Assembly: GCA_003142255.1 (NCBI GenBank)
Contig: PLLO01000011.1
Span: 548,134 to 612,133, forward strand
From: Bacteroidales bacterium
Lineage (GTDB): Bacteria > Bacteroidota > Bacteroidia > Bacteroidales > VadinHA17
Length of the DNA: 64,000 bases
Direction of reading: 5' to 3'
Every line of letters starts with the position of its first letter. The stretch's first letter is position 1. Below the pieces are notes generated by a model. The model did no database searches, was not told where the DNA came from, and saw nothing but the letters and a program-made list of their open reading frames with translations. Of this stretch, positions 45,451-55,659 are shown piece by piece. A program made the position numbers and the translations under genes.

Positions 45451-48400
45451 TTAACTGGCAGGTGTTTCCATCTTTACGCCAAAGTCCATTGCGGCAAGTC
45501 TCTTGTATCCGTTGTAGCGCCATTTTGCATTTTCCTCGGCAGCTTTGAAAAGAATTTCGGCTTCATCGGGGAATGCTTTAACAAGCGACGTATAGCGCAC
45601 TTCCGAGTTAAGGAAGGCCTGGAATTTCGACCAGTCCGGCTCTTTTGAATCGAGTACGAAAGGATTCTTGCCTTCAGCTTCAAGCTGAGGATTGTACCTG
45701 TACAGGTGCCAGTATCCTGCCTCTACAGCTGCTTTTTCCTGTGCCTGCGATTTACCCATACCGTCTCTCAGTCCGTGATTGATACATGGTGCATAGGCTA
45801 TAATAAGTGATGGACCCGGGAATGCTTCGGCTTCCTTGATTGCTTTCAGGTACTGGGAATTGCTTGCCCCCATAGCTACCTGGGCAACATATACATAACC
45901 GTAGCTCATTGCCATCTGGCCAAGATCTTTCTTACGGATCTTCTTGCCTGATGCTGCAAACTTGGCTACTGCACCGGCTGGAGTAGATTTGGATGCCTGA
46001 CCTCCTGTATTAGAATATACTTCGGTATCAAGCACCAGAATATTTACATCTTCACCTGTTGCAATAACATGGTCAAGCCCTCCGTAACCAATATCGTAAG
46101 CCCATCCGTCGCCGCCGAAGATCCAGTGAGATTTTTTAATAAGGTATTGTTTGAGACTCAGGATCTCTTTTCCAACTTCTGATTTATCTTTCTCACATGC
46201 GGCAATAACCTTTGCAGAAGCAGCCCTTGATGCCTCGGCTTTAAACATGCCAGCAAGCCACTCGTCAAATGCAGCTTTTGTATCAGCATTGACCGTGCCG
46301 TCAGCTTCCTTCATACGTAGAGCTATTCTTGCCCTTAGCTTATTTACACCTAGTGAAAGACCAAGTCCGTACTCAGCGTTATCCTCGAACAGTGAATTTG
46401 CCCATGCAGGTCCATGACCGTCTTTATTATGCGTGTAAGGCATACAAGGTGCTGAACCGCCAACTATTGATGTACAGCCTGTAGCATTTGCAACGATCAT
46501 CCTGTCGCCATAGAGCTGTGTAATAGCCTTGATATAAGGTGTTTCACCGCAACCGGCGCAGGCGCCTGAGAACTCGAACAGAGGCTGTGAGAACTGGCTG
46601 TTCTTTACATTAACGAATTTATCGACTATGGTATCTTTGTAACCTACTTTTTCGTGCATATATGTCCAGCGGTCAACTTCTGCCAGCTGAGTCTCGAGAG
46701 GCTTCATAATAAGAGCCTTATTCTTTGAAGGACAAACGTCAGCGCAGTTGCTGCAGCCTGTGCAGTCATAAACGCTTACCTGTATCTTGAACCTGTACTG
46801 TTTGAGAACACCGGGTATCCCCTGGATGGTCTTTGTTCCTTCCGGTGCATTTTTAACCTCTTCCTCTGTAAGAAGGAAAGGACGAATTGCAGCGTGAGGA
46901 CAAACGTATGAGCACTGGTTGCACTGTATACACTGATCAGGTTGCCATTCAGGAACATTGACTGCAATACCGCGTTTTTCATACATAGATGTTCCTGAAG
47001 GGAATGTCCCGTCTTCTCTTCCAATAAATGCACTTACGGGAAGATCATCGCCTTTCATTGCATTCATGGGTTCCATGATATTTCTGACGAAATCAGGAAT
47101 ATTGCGTGTGTCTTTTTCTGATGTAATCTTGATATTCGCCCATTCAGCAGGAACTTCAATCTTATGAACTTCTGTGCCTTTGTCGACGGCAGCATAGTTC
47201 ATGTTTACAACATTCTCGCCCTTCTTTCCATAAGATTTGTAAATGAATTTCTTCATTTCCTTCTCTGCCTGGGCATAAGGTATGACATTAGCCACCTTAA
47301 AGAATGCTGCCTGCATGATAGTGTTGGTCCTTGAACCGAGGCCGATCTCCTCGGCGATAGCCGTAGCATTTATTATGTAGAAGTTGATCTTGTTTTCAGC
47401 AAGGTATTTCTTCATATGGTCCGGAAGCCTTTTTTTAGTTTCCTCTGTATCCCAGATCGAGTTAAGGAGGAATGTGCCTCCTGTCTTCAGACCTTTCAGC
47501 ATATCATATTTATCGAGATATGAAGGAACATGGCAAGCAACGAAGTCGGGTGTATTGACAAGATAGGGTGAACGGATCGGCTTATCGCCAAAGCGCAGGT
47601 GTGATGTTGTGATACCGCCAGATTTTTTTGAGTCATAAGCAAAATATGCCTGGCAGTATTTATCGGTCGTTTCACCGATTATCTTTATCGAGTTCTTGTT
47701 TGCACCTACAGTTCCGTCAGATCCGAGACCATAGAATTTTGCAGAATATGTTCCGGGAAGTGCAACATGAATTTCAGGGAGAACAGGAAGTGATGTAAAA
47801 GTAACGTCATCAACGATACCGACAGTGAAATGATTCTTTGGTTCTTTGAGCTTCATGTTCTCAAATACTGACAAAACCTGGCTTGGAGTGGTATCTTTTG
47901 AGCTGAGACCGTAGCGACCACCGATAATAAGGGGTCTCTCTGGTCTGTCATAGAACATCTCTTTAACATCAAGATAAAGAGGTTCTCCGGGTGCGCCGGC
48001 TTCTTTGGTCATGTTGAGAACCGTGATTTTTTTCACAGATTTCGGGAAAACATCAAAGAAGTATTTTGAAGAGAAAGGACGATAGAGATGAACGCTGATC
48101 AATCCTGCTTTTTCGCCTTTGGCTCTCAGGTAATCAATAACTTCTTTGGTTGTATCGGTCACCGATCCCATTGCTACGATGATGTTTTCAGCATCCGGAG
48201 CGCCGTAATAGGTAAATGGCTTGTATTCCCTGCCGGTAAGCTTAGAGATCTCAGCCATGTATGAATTAACCATATCGGGTATCGGTTCATAGAATTTATT
48301 TATAGCTTCTTTTGCCTGGAAGAAGATATCCGGGTTCTGAGCTGTTCCCCTCTGAACAGGATGTTCAGGGTTCAGAGCGTTATCGCGGAATCGCTGGAGA

Positions 48401-48999
48401 GCATCCTTGTCGAGCAGCTTTTCCAGATCGCAGGTCTCAAGCATCTCTATTTTCTGGACTTCTGCTGATGAGCGGAATCCATCAAAGAAATGCATGAAAG
48501 GAACCCTTGATTTAATTGCTGTCAGGTGAGCTACACCGGCGAGGTCCATGATTTCCTGTACGCTTCCGCTTGCCAGCATTGCAAAGCCAGTCTGTCGTGT
48601 GGCATAGATATCGCTGTGATCTCCGAATATTGACAAAGCATGTGCAGCAATTGTACGTGCACTGACATGGAAGACAGCAGGAAGAAGTTCACCGGCCATC
48701 TTATACATATTAGGAATCATAAGAAGTAACCCCTGAGAGCAGGTGTAAGTAGTGCCTAAAGCACCTGACTGGAGGGCACCGTGAAGGGCACCTGCAGCTC
48801 CTGCTTCTGACTGCATCTCAACTACTTTAACAGTCTCTCCGAAAATGTTCTTCAGTCCGTTTGCTGACCATTCGTCAACGAATTCAGCCATTGTGGACGA
48901 TGGTGTAATAGGATATATGGCAGCGACTTCGCTGAACATATATGCGATATGTGCTGCGGCCTGGTTGCCGTCGCATGTTATAAATTTTTTTGTTGCCAT
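45451..48999 (-). CDS. nifJ: Pyruvate:ferredoxin (flavodoxin) oxidoreductase
   Basis: 1182 residues, the usual length of the homodimeric single-chain enzyme. Order of domains: pyrimidine-binding domain I with AYMFSEVAAIYPITPSSTMAE, domain II with the CoA-binding region, the gamma-type domain, a 2[4Fe-4S] ferredoxin domain (CIQCNQCSYVCPHAA and CTGCSNCADVCPSKN), the proximal-cluster Cys in SGACAGCGETPYIK, and the thiamine-pyrophosphate domain with GGDGWAYDIGYGG. It oxidises pyruvate to acetyl-CoA and CO2 while reducing ferredoxin, a sign of fermentative or anaerobic metabolism. It follows rho by 67 bases on the same strand. Confidence 0.97.
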   Translation of the reverse strand: MATKKFITCDGNQAAAHIAYMFSEVAAIYPITPSSTMAEFVDEWSANGLKNIFGETVKVVEMQSEAGAAGALHGALQSGALGTTYTCSQGLLLMIPNMYKMAGELLPAVFHVSARTIAAHALSIFGDHSDIYATRQTGFAMLASGSVQEIMDLAGVAHLTAIKSRVPFMHFFDGFRSSAEVQKIEMLETCDLEKLLDKDALQRFRDNALNPEHPVQRGTAQNPDIFFQAKEAINKFYEPIPDMVNSYMAEISKLTGREYKPFTYYGAPDAENIIVAMGSVTDTTKEVIDYLRAKGEKAGLISVHLYRPFSSKYFFDVFPKSVKKITVLNMTKEAGAPGEPLYLDVKEMFYDRPERPLIIGGRYGLSSKDTTPSQVLSVFENMKLKEPKNHFTVGIVDDVTFTSLPVLPEIHVALPGTYSAKFYGLGSDGTVGANKNSIKIIGETTDKYCQAYFAYDSKKSGGITTSHLRFGDKPIRSPYLVNTPDFVACHVPSYLDKYDMLKGLKTGGTFLLNSIWDTEETKKRLPDHMKKYLAENKINFYIINATAIAEEIGLGSRTNTIMQAAFFKVANVIPYAQAEKEMKKFIYKSYGKKGENVVNMNYAAVDKGTEVHKIEVPAEWANIKITSEKDTRNIPDFVRNIMEPMNAMKGDDLPVSAFIGREDGTFPSGTSMYEKRGIAVNVPEWQPDQCIQCNQCSYVCPHAAIRPFLLTEEEVKNAPEGTKTIQGIPGVLKQYRFKIQVSVYDCTGCSNCADVCPSKNKALIMKPLETQLAEVDRWTYMHEKVGYKDTIVDKFVNVKNSQFSQPLFEFSGACAGCGETPYIKAITQLYGDRMIVANATGCTSIVGGSAPCMPYTHNKDGHGPAWANSLFEDNAEYGLGLSLGVNKLRARIALRMKEADGTVNADTKAAFDEWLAGMFKAEASRAASAKVIAACEKDKSEVGKEILSLKQYLIKKSHWIFGGDGWAYDIGYGGLDHVIATGEDVNILVLDTEVYSNTGGQASKSTPAGAVAKFAASGKKIRKKDLGQMAMSYGYVYVAQVAMGASNSQYLKAIKEAEAFPGPSLIIAYAPCINHGLRDGMGKSQAQEKAAVEAGYWHLYRYNPQLEAEGKNPFVLDSKEPDWSKFQAFLNSEVRYTSLVKAFPDEAEILFKAAEENAKWRYNGYKRLAAMDFGVKMETPAS

Positions 49000-49066
49000 T
49001 GATTGAAATATAATTGTTTAACTGTTAATTAATTAACACTATATCGGATTGATAATATAAATCAGA

Positions 49067-50977
49067 TTAAGAACCGTTCATCGAGACAAGGAATTCTTCA
49101 TTTGACTTAGCCTGTAGCAGCCTATCGCGGAGAAACTCCATTGCTTCAAGAGCGTTCATGTCAGCAAGATAATTACGCAGCACCCATATTTTCTGCAGCA
49201 TAGTCTTGTTAAGGAGCAGATCCTCACGGCGTGTGCTCGAAGCCGGAATATCAATAGAAGGATAAATTCTTCTGTTTGACAGTTTCCTGTCGAGCTGAAG
49301 TTCCATGTTGCCGGTTCCCTTGAATTCTTCGAATATAACATCATCCATCTTTGAGCCTGTCTCAGTAAGAGCCGTTGCAATGATCGTCAGTGAGCCGCCA
49401 TTTTCGATATTTCGGGCTGCTCCAAAAAACCTTTTCGGCTTATGAAGGGCATTGGAGTCAACACCTCCTGACAGCACCTTTCCTGATGCAGGGGCAGTAG
49501 TGTTGAATGCTCGTGCGAGCCTTGTAATTGAGTCGAGAAGGATTACCACATCGTGTCCGCATTCGACAAGCCTCTTGGCCTTCTCAAGAACTATATTTGC
49601 CACACGGCAGTGACGTTCAGCCGGTTCATCAAAAGTTGAGGCAATGACCTCGGCTTTGACGCTGCGGGCCATCTCGGTTACCTCTTCCGGCCTTTCATCT
49701 ATAAGGAGTATCATCAGGTAAACTTCAGGATGATGTAATGCAATTGCATTCGCTATCTCCTGGAGGAGAATTGTTTTACCGGTCTTCGGCTGCGCAACAA
49801 TCAGTCCGCGCTGACCTTTGCCGATAGGAGTGAACATGTCTATCACCCTTACTGAAAGCGTGCCTTCACCAGGCTGGCAGAGCGTGAACTTTTCATTCGG
49901 GAAAAGAGGTGTCAGAAAGTCAAAGGGCACCCTGTCGCGAATAAAATCAGGGCTTCTGCCATTGATCTCATCAACTTTGATCAGGGGGAAGTATTTTTCA
50001 CCCTCTTTCGGAGGACGGATGGTACCTTTAATAGTGTCGCCGGTTTTAAGGCCGAAAAGCTTGATCTGAGATTGTGACACGTAAATATCATCAGGCGAGT
50101 TAAGGTAGTTATAATCTGCTGACCTTAGAAAGCCATATCCGTCAGGCATAATTTCAAGGACACCGGTATTAAATATTATGCCTTCAAATTCGTATGACTT
50201 TTCCTTTCTTTCCTCCCGGGGCTGTACAGGTTCAGGTACTATTTCTTTTACTGGCGCATCAACATTGACATCACCAAAATAGAGATCGGCTGGAGGCTTT
50301 ATATCTTCAACCGGAGTCTCACCGTTTGTAAGTGGAATGGGGGTGTCGCCGTTTGTAAGCTGAGCAGGGGCGTCTCCGTTTGTAACCTGAATGGGAGTAT
50401 CGCCATTTGTCAGAGGAATACTATTGTCGATGAGCGGCTCGGGAATAGGCTCCGGAACTATTTTTTCCTGAACATTTTCCTTTGGTCTCTCAGGCCTTTG
50501 ATATCTTTCGAATTTCTCGCGGGGTTTTTGGTCTTGTCTCCAATCCCCGATTTTTTTCTCCTCATTAACTGGTGCTGGTGATTTGAACAGATCAGGCTTT
50601 TCCTCGGTTTTCTCCTGGATTTTTATTGGTTCATGTCTCTCCTCAGCAGGAGGATCATTTTTTAAAAGGTCGTCAGGTGAAACTGACATTACAGATTCTT
50701 TTGGACGATTGAAGACAGGTTTGCTCGTTCTGGGTCTTTTCATCCGTCCACGAGCCTGATCGCGGTCCTGGTTAAATGAATTTTCGGATGCGCGGTTATT
50801 ATTATTATCTTTTCTGACCAGGCTCTTGTTTTCAGTGGCTTCAATTGCCTGCTGGTCAAGAATTTTATAAACAAGGTCCTGTTTTTTTAAAGTGTCAGCT
50901 CTTTTGATGTTAAGTTCTTTTGCTATTTCCCTTAATTCGGGCAGCAACTTCTTACTTAATTCAAGAATGTCGTACAT
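49067..50977 (-). CDS. rho: Transcription termination factor Rho with long N-terminal insert
   Basis: 636 residues, against about 420 in E. coli. Residues 1-45 form the Rho-N domain ([29 protein letters not shown]). Residues about 50-265 are a charged, proline-rich low-complexity insert that includes four 9-residue repeats (190-225). The RNA-binding cold-shock domain starts near 270 ([20 protein letters not shown]), and the ATPase domain has Walker [14 protein letters not shown], Walker [16 protein letters not shown] and the Q/R-loop [21 protein letters not shown]. It releases transcripts as a hexameric helicase. Long inserts are normal for Bacteroidota Rho. Confidence 0.95.
   Translation of the reverse strand: MYDILELSKKLLPELREIAKELNIKRADTLKKQDLVYKILDQQAIEATENKSLVRKDNNNNRASENSFNQDRDQARGRMKRPRTSKPVFNRPKESVMSVSPDDLLKNDPPAEERHEPIKIQEKTEEKPDLFKSPAPVNEEKKIGDWRQDQKPREKFERYQRPERPKENVQEKIVPEPIPEPLIDNSIPLTNGDTPIQVTNGDAPAQLTNGDTPIPLTNGETPVEDIKPPADLYFGDVNVDAPVKEIVPEPVQPREERKEKSYEFEGIIFNTGVLEIMPDGYGFLRSADYNYLNSPDDIYVSQSQIKLFGLKTGDTIKGTIRPPKEGEKYFPLIKVDEINGRSPDFIRDRVPFDFLTPLFPNEKFTLCQPGEGTLSVRVIDMFTPIGKGQRGLIVAQPKTGKTILLQEIANAIALHHPEVYLMILLIDERPEEVTEMARSVKAEVIASTFDEPAERHCRVANIVLEKAKRLVECGHDVVILLDSITRLARAFNTTAPASGKVLSGGVDSNALHKPKRFFGAARNIENGGSLTIIATALTETGSKMDDVIFEEFKGTGNMELQLDRKLSNRRIYPSIDIPASSTRREDLLLNKTMLQKIWVLRNYLADMNALEAMEFLRDRLLQAKSNEEFLVSMNGS
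50303..50410 (-). repeat. 27-bp tandem repeat inside rho (four 9-residue units)
   Basis: Four in-frame units [27 protein letters not shown] and TNGETPVED at residues 190-225, preceded by a degenerate IDNSIPL. The DNA units are similar but not identical, so the repeat is not a very recent expansion. Confidence 0.9.
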
Positions 50978-51333
50978 AATTTATTGATAAGTGGGATTTA
51001 ATAGATCTTTATGATTTTGTTTTTGGAAGCAGGGGCAAGGATTTGATTATTATCCCCTCGGACAATGCAACGCTTATTTCACATATCCTGAAAACCGGTG
51101 CAATAGTAAATAAAAATGATTAAATAATTCCTGTTAAATGTTATTAAATGCAGTGGATTTCTATCAAATCTGATTAATAATTTGATATTCAGCCTGTAAA
51201 ATAATGGTGCAATATATTAAAAAAAGAGATATATAGCAAAAAAAAATCAATCAGGGAGTTGCAGAAGCCTTTTTTTTTACTAAAATTGTACCACTTGCCT
51301 CAATTTCTTTGAAAAATAAACCCGGACCTGTAA
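50978..51333. other. Divergent spacer between rho and rpoD
   Basis: 356 AT-rich bases. No open frame, RNA motif or convincing hairpin. TTTCTTTG at 51304-51311 is one mismatch from the TAnnTTTG -7 box and could serve rpoD; no full promoter match was found on the rho side. Confidence 0.5.
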
Positions 51334-52197
51334 ATGCGTCAGTTAAAGATAACAAAGCAGGTTACAAACCGAGACACCCCATCACTTGACAAGTATCTTC
51401 AGGAGATAGGGAGGGTTGATCTTATTTCTCCAGAGGAGGAGGTTCTCCTTGCAAGAAAGATCAGGTTAGGCGATTCAAATTCCCTCAGGAAGCTCGTAAA
51501 GGCTAATCTTCGTTTCGTAGTATCAGTGGCTAAACAGTACCAGAACCAGGGGATGAGCCTTCCCGATCTTATAAATGAAGGTAACCTTGGCCTGATGAAA
51601 GCTGCTCAGCGCTTTGATGAGACACGAGGCTTTAAATTCATTTCATATGCCGTCTGGTGGATACGTCAGGCAATTCTGCAGGCGCTGGCTGAGCAGGCCA
51701 GAATAGTAAGGCTGCCTGTAAACAAGATAGGCTCAATAAACCGTATTAACAGGGCTTTTTCCCGTCTTGAGCAGGAATATGAGCGGGAACCATCTTCACA
51801 CGAGATAGCTGAAATGCTTGAGATGTTCCCGGAAGATGTAAAGGAGGCTCTGAAAACAAATGGCAGGACCTTAAGCATGGATGCCCCGATCAGTTCCGAG
51901 GAAGACAACACTATGTACGATGTTCTTCAGAGCAACGATACTCCAAGCCCTGACAAGAACCTTATCAATGAATCGCTTGCCTATGAAATTGAACGAGCTC
52001 TGAGTACACTCTCATCGCGCGAGTCAAAAGTGCTGAAACTCTATTTCGGCCTTGGAATGAAGCACCCCTTTACTCTTGAGGAGATAGGAGAGGAACTAAA
52101 CCTTACCCGCGAGCGCGTCAGGCAGATTAAAGAAAAAGCCATAAAAAGAATACAGTTTACTACAAGGTGTAAAATCCTGAAGTCTTACCTTGGTTAA
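51334..52197 (+). CDS. rpoD: Primary RNA polymerase sigma factor (sigma-70, Bacteroidota type)
   Basis: 287 residues, the short form lacking the region 1.1 and non-conserved insert of E. coli sigma-70. Region 1.2 is [27 protein letters not shown], region 2 contains [34 protein letters not shown] and [16 protein letters not shown], region 3 [16 protein letters not shown], and region 4 [44 protein letters not shown]. It directs RNA polymerase to TTTG/TAnnTTTG promoters such as those seen elsewhere in this window. Confidence 0.96.
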   Translation: MRQLKITKQVTNRDTPSLDKYLQEIGRVDLISPEEEVLLARKIRLGDSNSLRKLVKANLRFVVSVAKQYQNQGMSLPDLINEGNLGLMKAAQRFDETRGFKFISYAVWWIRQAILQALAEQARIVRLPVNKIGSINRINRAFSRLEQEYEREPSSHEIAEMLEMFPEDVKEALKTNGRTLSMDAPISSEEDNTMYDVLQSNDTPSPDKNLINESLAYEIERALSTLSSRESKVLKLYFGLGMKHPFTLEEIGEELNLTRERVRQIKEKAIKRIQFTTRCKILKSYLG

Positions 52198-52208
52198 CTA
52201 TTTGTTTT

Positions 52209-52216
52209 TATCTTTG
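52209..52216 (+). promoter_or_regulatory. -7 element ahead of rpe
   Basis: TATCTTTG, 16 bases before the rpe start codon. A TTG at 52190-52192 is closer than the usual 19-21 base spacing (16), so the -33 part is doubtful. Confidence 0.5.
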
Positions 52217-52232
52217 TTCAAAACAATCATAA

Positions 52233-52886
52233 ATGAGTCATTTGGTTTCGCCATCATTGCTGGCTGCTGATTTCGGGAATCTTGCAAAAGATATTAACCT
52301 TATCAATGAGAGTCTTGCCGACTGGATACACTGCGATATTATGGACGGAGTGTTCGTTCCGAATATCTCATTCGGATTCCCCGTTATCGAACAAGTAAAG
52401 AAAATAGCCCGCAAGCCGCTTGACGTCCACCTGATGATTATTGACCCCGACAGGTATCTTTCCCGGTTTCATGATGCCGGTGCAAATATTCTTACCGTCC
52501 AGTATGAAGCCTGCAATCATCTTAACAGGACAGCAGCTGAGATAAGGCGGCTCGGTATGAAAGCCGGAGTTGCAATGAATCCTCATACACCTGTTTCTTT
52601 GCTTAAGAATATTCTGCCTTACATTGATATGGTCCTTATCATGACTGTTAACCCCGGATTTGGCGGACAGTCATTCATTATGGAAAGCTATAGTAAGATT
52701 TCCGAGCTGAGGAAGATGATTGATGATGGAAAATATGATGTTCTTATTGAGGTTGACGGAGGAATTGATACCAGGAATGCCCGGAAACTTATCGAAACAG
52801 GTGTGGATGTTCTTGTAGCTGGAAATTCGGTATTCAGTTCTGAAGATCCGGCCGGGACAATAAGAAAATTAAAGAATTTAGATTAA
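52233..52886 (+). CDS. rpe: Ribulose-phosphate 3-epimerase
   Basis: 217 residues, TIM barrel. Motifs: VSPSLLAADFGNLAKDI, DWIHCDIMDGVFVPNISFG (metal-binding His and Asp), LDVHLMIIDPDRYL, MVLIMTVNPGFGGQSFI and VLIEVDGGIDTRNARKLIETGVDVLVAGNSVF. It interconverts ribulose 5-phosphate and xylulose 5-phosphate in the pentose phosphate pathway, and thereby supplies sedoheptulose 7-phosphate. It lies 35 bases after rpoD, with its own -7 box. Confidence 0.96.
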   Translation: MSHLVSPSLLAADFGNLAKDINLINESLADWIHCDIMDGVFVPNISFGFPVIEQVKKIARKPLDVHLMIIDPDRYLSRFHDAGANILTVQYEACNHLNRTAAEIRRLGMKAGVAMNPHTPVSLLKNILPYIDMVLIMTVNPGFGGQSFIMESYSKISELRKMIDDGKYDVLIEVDGGIDTRNARKLIETGVDVLVAGNSVFSSEDPAGTIRKLKNLD

Positions 52887-52950
52887 GAACCCACCCCCAG
52901 CCCCTCCGAGGAGGGGATTCCGAGAGTTGTTATTTGACTTATGAATTTGA

Positions 52951-52982
52951 GATTGCACGATTGCATGATTGCATGATTCAAG
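52951..52982. repeat. 8-bp tandem repeat (GATTGCAY)
   Basis: GATTGCAC, GATTGCAT, GATTGCAT, GATTCAAG in direct tandem, followed by a TTCCGC-TCA-GCGGAA hairpin at about 52999-53013 and another GATTGCAC near 53017. A GAGGAGGGG-type stretch lies just upstream at about 52890-52920. Between convergent rpe and miaA. Confidence 0.7.
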
Positions 52983-53028
52983 GAGCTTCGCGACGCAGTT
53001 CCGCTCAGCGGAAGCACGATTGCACGAC

Positions 53029-53931
53029 TTACCCTATTCTTCCCTCAATATACTTAATAATCTCCTGAACCCTCTCAGGATCAAACCACCTTATCTCCTT
53101 ATCCTTCGCCCACCAGGTCATCTGGCGTTTGGCATAACGGCGGCTGTTGCGTTTTATAAGTTCAATTGCCTTTTCCCTGGTTATCTTTTCTTCAAAATAA
53201 TCAAAAAACTCCCTGTAACCGACGCTGTTCAGAGCATTCAGATGTCTCACTTCAAATAGGTCGCGGGCTTCATTTTCAAGTCCGTCTTCAACCATTCTGT
53301 CAACCCTGCGGTTTATCCTGTCATACAATTCCGGCCTTGGCCGTTCAAGGCCGATTTTAATGATCTGAAAATCCCTTGCCCTTTTTTGTTTTGTGAGGAA
53401 GGAGGAATATGGACGGCCAGTGGTTTCGCAGATCTCGAGAGCCCTTATTATTCTTTTAGGATTCTTCAGGTCGACCACCTCATAGTGTTCAGGGTCAAGA
53501 AGCTTAAGTGCCATTCTTAAACCGGCTAAGCCTTCTTTCTTGTTTTTCAGATTATATTTTTCCCGCGCTGACTGATCAACATCCGGAATGTCGTCAATTC
53601 CTCCGCATACGGCATCGATGTACATTGCTGAACCCCCGGTCATCAGGACTACCCTGTTCTTACCAAACAGCTCAGGAAGCAATTTCAGGACATCGCGTTC
53701 GAAGAGGCTTGAGCTGTAATAATCCGAGACCGGCATGAACCTGATGAAGTGATGTTTTATTATTGCAAGCTGTTCATCAGAGGGGACAGCGGTACCTGTT
53801 TTCATCTCCCTGAAGAACTGCCTCGAATCTGCTGAAATGACGTCGGAGCCGAAATGACGGGCTATATCAATTGAAACATCTGTCTTCCCGACCCCGGTCG
53901 GACCAAGAAGAACTATTAAGATATTATTCAT
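53029..53931 (-). CDS. miaA: tRNA dimethylallyltransferase
   Basis: 300 residues. P-loop GPTGVGKTDVSIDIA, DSRQFFREMKTGTAVPSDEQL (substrate loop), MTGGSAMYIDAVCGGIDDIP and KNPKRIIRALEICETTGRPYS, with VGYREFFDYFEEKITREKAIELIKRNSRRYAKRQMTWW at the C-terminal tRNA-binding domain. It transfers a dimethylallyl group to A37 of UNN-reading tRNAs. It is 21 bases after the pRiA4b-type gene in the same direction. Confidence 0.95.
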   Translation of the reverse strand: MNNILIVLLGPTGVGKTDVSIDIARHFGSDVISADSRQFFREMKTGTAVPSDEQLAIIKHHFIRFMPVSDYYSSSLFERDVLKLLPELFGKNRVVLMTGGSAMYIDAVCGGIDDIPDVDQSAREKYNLKNKKEGLAGLRMALKLLDPEHYEVVDLKNPKRIIRALEICETTGRPYSSFLTKQKRARDFQIIKIGLERPRPELYDRINRRVDRMVEDGLENEARDLFEVRHLNALNSVGYREFFDYFEEKITREKAIELIKRNSRRYAKRQMTWWAKDKEIRWFDPERVQEIIKYIEGRIG

Positions 53932-53952
53932 CAGATTTTTATTCCCTGGAGA

Positions 53953-54510
53953 CTACTCTTCGTCCTCGTTCAGGCTCTCCTCATTATCGAAATCCGGGAG
54001 TGGTTCCTCATCATCACCGTTGAGAAAGAGATCGTCGACTTCAGGTTCATCTTCATCATCATCATCATCGGATACAACTATATTATTATATAGCTTATGA
54101 GCACTGCCACCGAAAACAACCTGCTTGGGCGGAACTCCCTTTGAATTTGTGCATGAGGGGTACTCCCGCCCGTCAATCTCCTTTGATTCACCGGTATACT
54201 CGACAAAGAGCGACCTTTCGTTGAAAAAGTCAAAGACGTATAATAATTTCTGGTTTTTACGGAAGATAATATCTTCAAGAACCTCTACCTCCATTGTTGA
54301 GGAACCTGTACCCATATCGAAAAGAGTGAATTCTTCTTCTTTTTCCCAATTATCAGTTGCCATGAAAAAGGAAGCCATCTGTGATTTGTCAAACTCCAGT
54401 TCATCCTGGACAGTATTATGAAAATCCAGCAAAGTGTGCGAGTCAAGGAATTCAAATTCTCTCACAAACGACTCATCCTCATCCGATAACACAACAAATT
54501 TGTAAACCAT
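53953..54510 (-). CDS. Plasmid pRiA4b ORF-3-like family protein with acidic tail
   Basis: 185 residues. Residues 1-135 match the pRiA4b ORF-3 / IS1096 TnpR-like family (PF07929 type): MVYKFVVLSDEDESFVREFEF, TLLDFHNTVQDELEFDKSQMASFFMA, LFDMGTGSSTMEVEVLEDIIF and LLYVFDFFNERSLFVEYTG. The last about 50 residues are strongly acidic (SDDDDDEDEPEVDDL, NEESLNEDEE). Function unknown; despite the family name there is no sign of a transposon here. It is encoded directly before miaA, a stable Bacteroidota arrangement as far as I recall. Confidence 0.75.
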   Translation of the reverse strand: MVYKFVVLSDEDESFVREFEFLDSHTLLDFHNTVQDELEFDKSQMASFFMATDNWEKEEEFTLFDMGTGSSTMEVEVLEDIIFRKNQKLLYVFDFFNERSLFVEYTGESKEIDGREYPSCTNSKGVPPKQVVFGGSAHKLYNNIVVSDDDDDEDEPEVDDLFLNGDDEEPLPDFDNEESLNEDEE

Positions 54511-54552
54511 AACTATTATTGATTCGAAGGGTGCAATATAATATTTTTTATT

Positions 54553-55602
54553 TTACAATATGCCTGCAATATTTTTTTTTAGAAGAAATTCTACTGTGTC
54601 AATTCCGTCAGCATAGTCCCACAGGGCAGGAGCCTGCGCCTTGCCAAAGGCGATATGGTTTTTACTGCATATGCATTGTATTTTTTCCTTTAGATTCTCC
54701 GTAATCCTTCCTGCTTCATCAAATGTATTGTAATATTCATAATAGAGAACTGCAACCGGAGAAGATAAACCCTGATTTTCCTTCAGAAGAATGAATCCCG
54801 CATCTGTGAATTTCTCCTTGTTTACAATGTAAACCGCCTTGCTGAAGTCATAGTTGCTGGCATACCGGAAGTGATTAATAACCGTGGAATATTTATCCCA
54901 GGCCTTCAGCATCCTGCTGAAGTCGTAACCTGAGGGAGCAAATAGTTTCGAGACATTCCTGCAGCCAAGACCAAAATATGAAAATATGTCAGAACCAAGC
55001 GCTGTTAGCTCTTCATCTGTCTCACTGCCATCAATAATGGCGAGGCTTTTCCTGTTTTTTCTGATGATACTCGGGTATTTGCCAAAGTAATATTCAAAGT
55101 AGCGTGAACTGTTGTCGCTTCCGGTAGCTATTACCATGTCAAATCCTGAAAGGGTAGCTTCAGCAATTTTTATCTTTTCTCTGAAACCGGGATTAATGTC
55201 GCATAATATTTCGCTGACAAAAGCAATAAGGTCGCTGTCTTTTGAACTGGTTTTTGCAATTATATTATTGCCGGTAATAAGAACTGACAGGAAATCATGG
55301 AAACCAACCAGTGGAATGTTACCGGCCATTATAACACCGACGTTTACAGGTTTAATATCATTTGCAAGTACCGGGTACATGCCTGTCCATTTAACCAGGT
55401 TTTCATGAGTCAGCTCATCGGCAATTGCCTTCAAAGCCATCCTGACATTATCAGGTGTGAACCATGGGTTCTTCTGAAACTGAGTTTCAATTAAGTTGTT
55501 TAGTGCAGAGGAATATTTGGTTGGTTTGCCTGCAAGGTAATCCCTGAGAATTGATCCTAGTTTGGAAAAAGCATCTATACGTTGATTGATATCCATATTC
55601 AA
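54553..55602 (-). CDS. Acyl-CoA reductase (LuxC-like)
   Basis: 349 residues; initiation at 55602 or two codons later. The aldehyde-dehydrogenase-like LuxC fold is visible: VNVGVIMAGNIPLVGFHDFLSVLITGN, IIAKTSSKDSDLIAF, DMVIATGSDNSSRYFEYYF, KNRKSLAIIDGSETDEELTALGSDIFSYFGLGCRNVSKLF with the likely catalytic Cys in GLGCRNVSK, and PVAVLYYEYYNTFDE. It would reduce an acyl-CoA to the aldehyde with NADPH. No luminescence genes or ferredoxin gene are adjacent. The physiological substrate is unknown. Confidence 0.8.
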   Translation of the reverse strand: MNMDINQRIDAFSKLGSILRDYLAGKPTKYSSALNNLIETQFQKNPWFTPDNVRMALKAIADELTHENLVKWTGMYPVLANDIKPVNVGVIMAGNIPLVGFHDFLSVLITGNNIIAKTSSKDSDLIAFVSEILCDINPGFREKIKIAEATLSGFDMVIATGSDNSSRYFEYYFGKYPSIIRKNRKSLAIIDGSETDEELTALGSDIFSYFGLGCRNVSKLFAPSGYDFSRMLKAWDKYSTVINHFRYASNYDFSKAVYIVNKEKFTDAGFILLKENQGLSSPVAVLYYEYYNTFDEAGRITENLKEKIQCICSKNHIAFGKAQAPALWDYADGIDTVEFLLKKNIAGIL

Positions 55603-55659
55603 AAAATTGCGATGCTAATTTAAGGAATTTGAAGATCAGGAAATATTTTTCCATGATTT

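Noticed and set aside
53953..54510. Transposon-related gene
   Set aside because: The family name comes from plasmid and IS1096 passenger genes, but there are no terminal repeats or transposase here and the gene is beside miaA.
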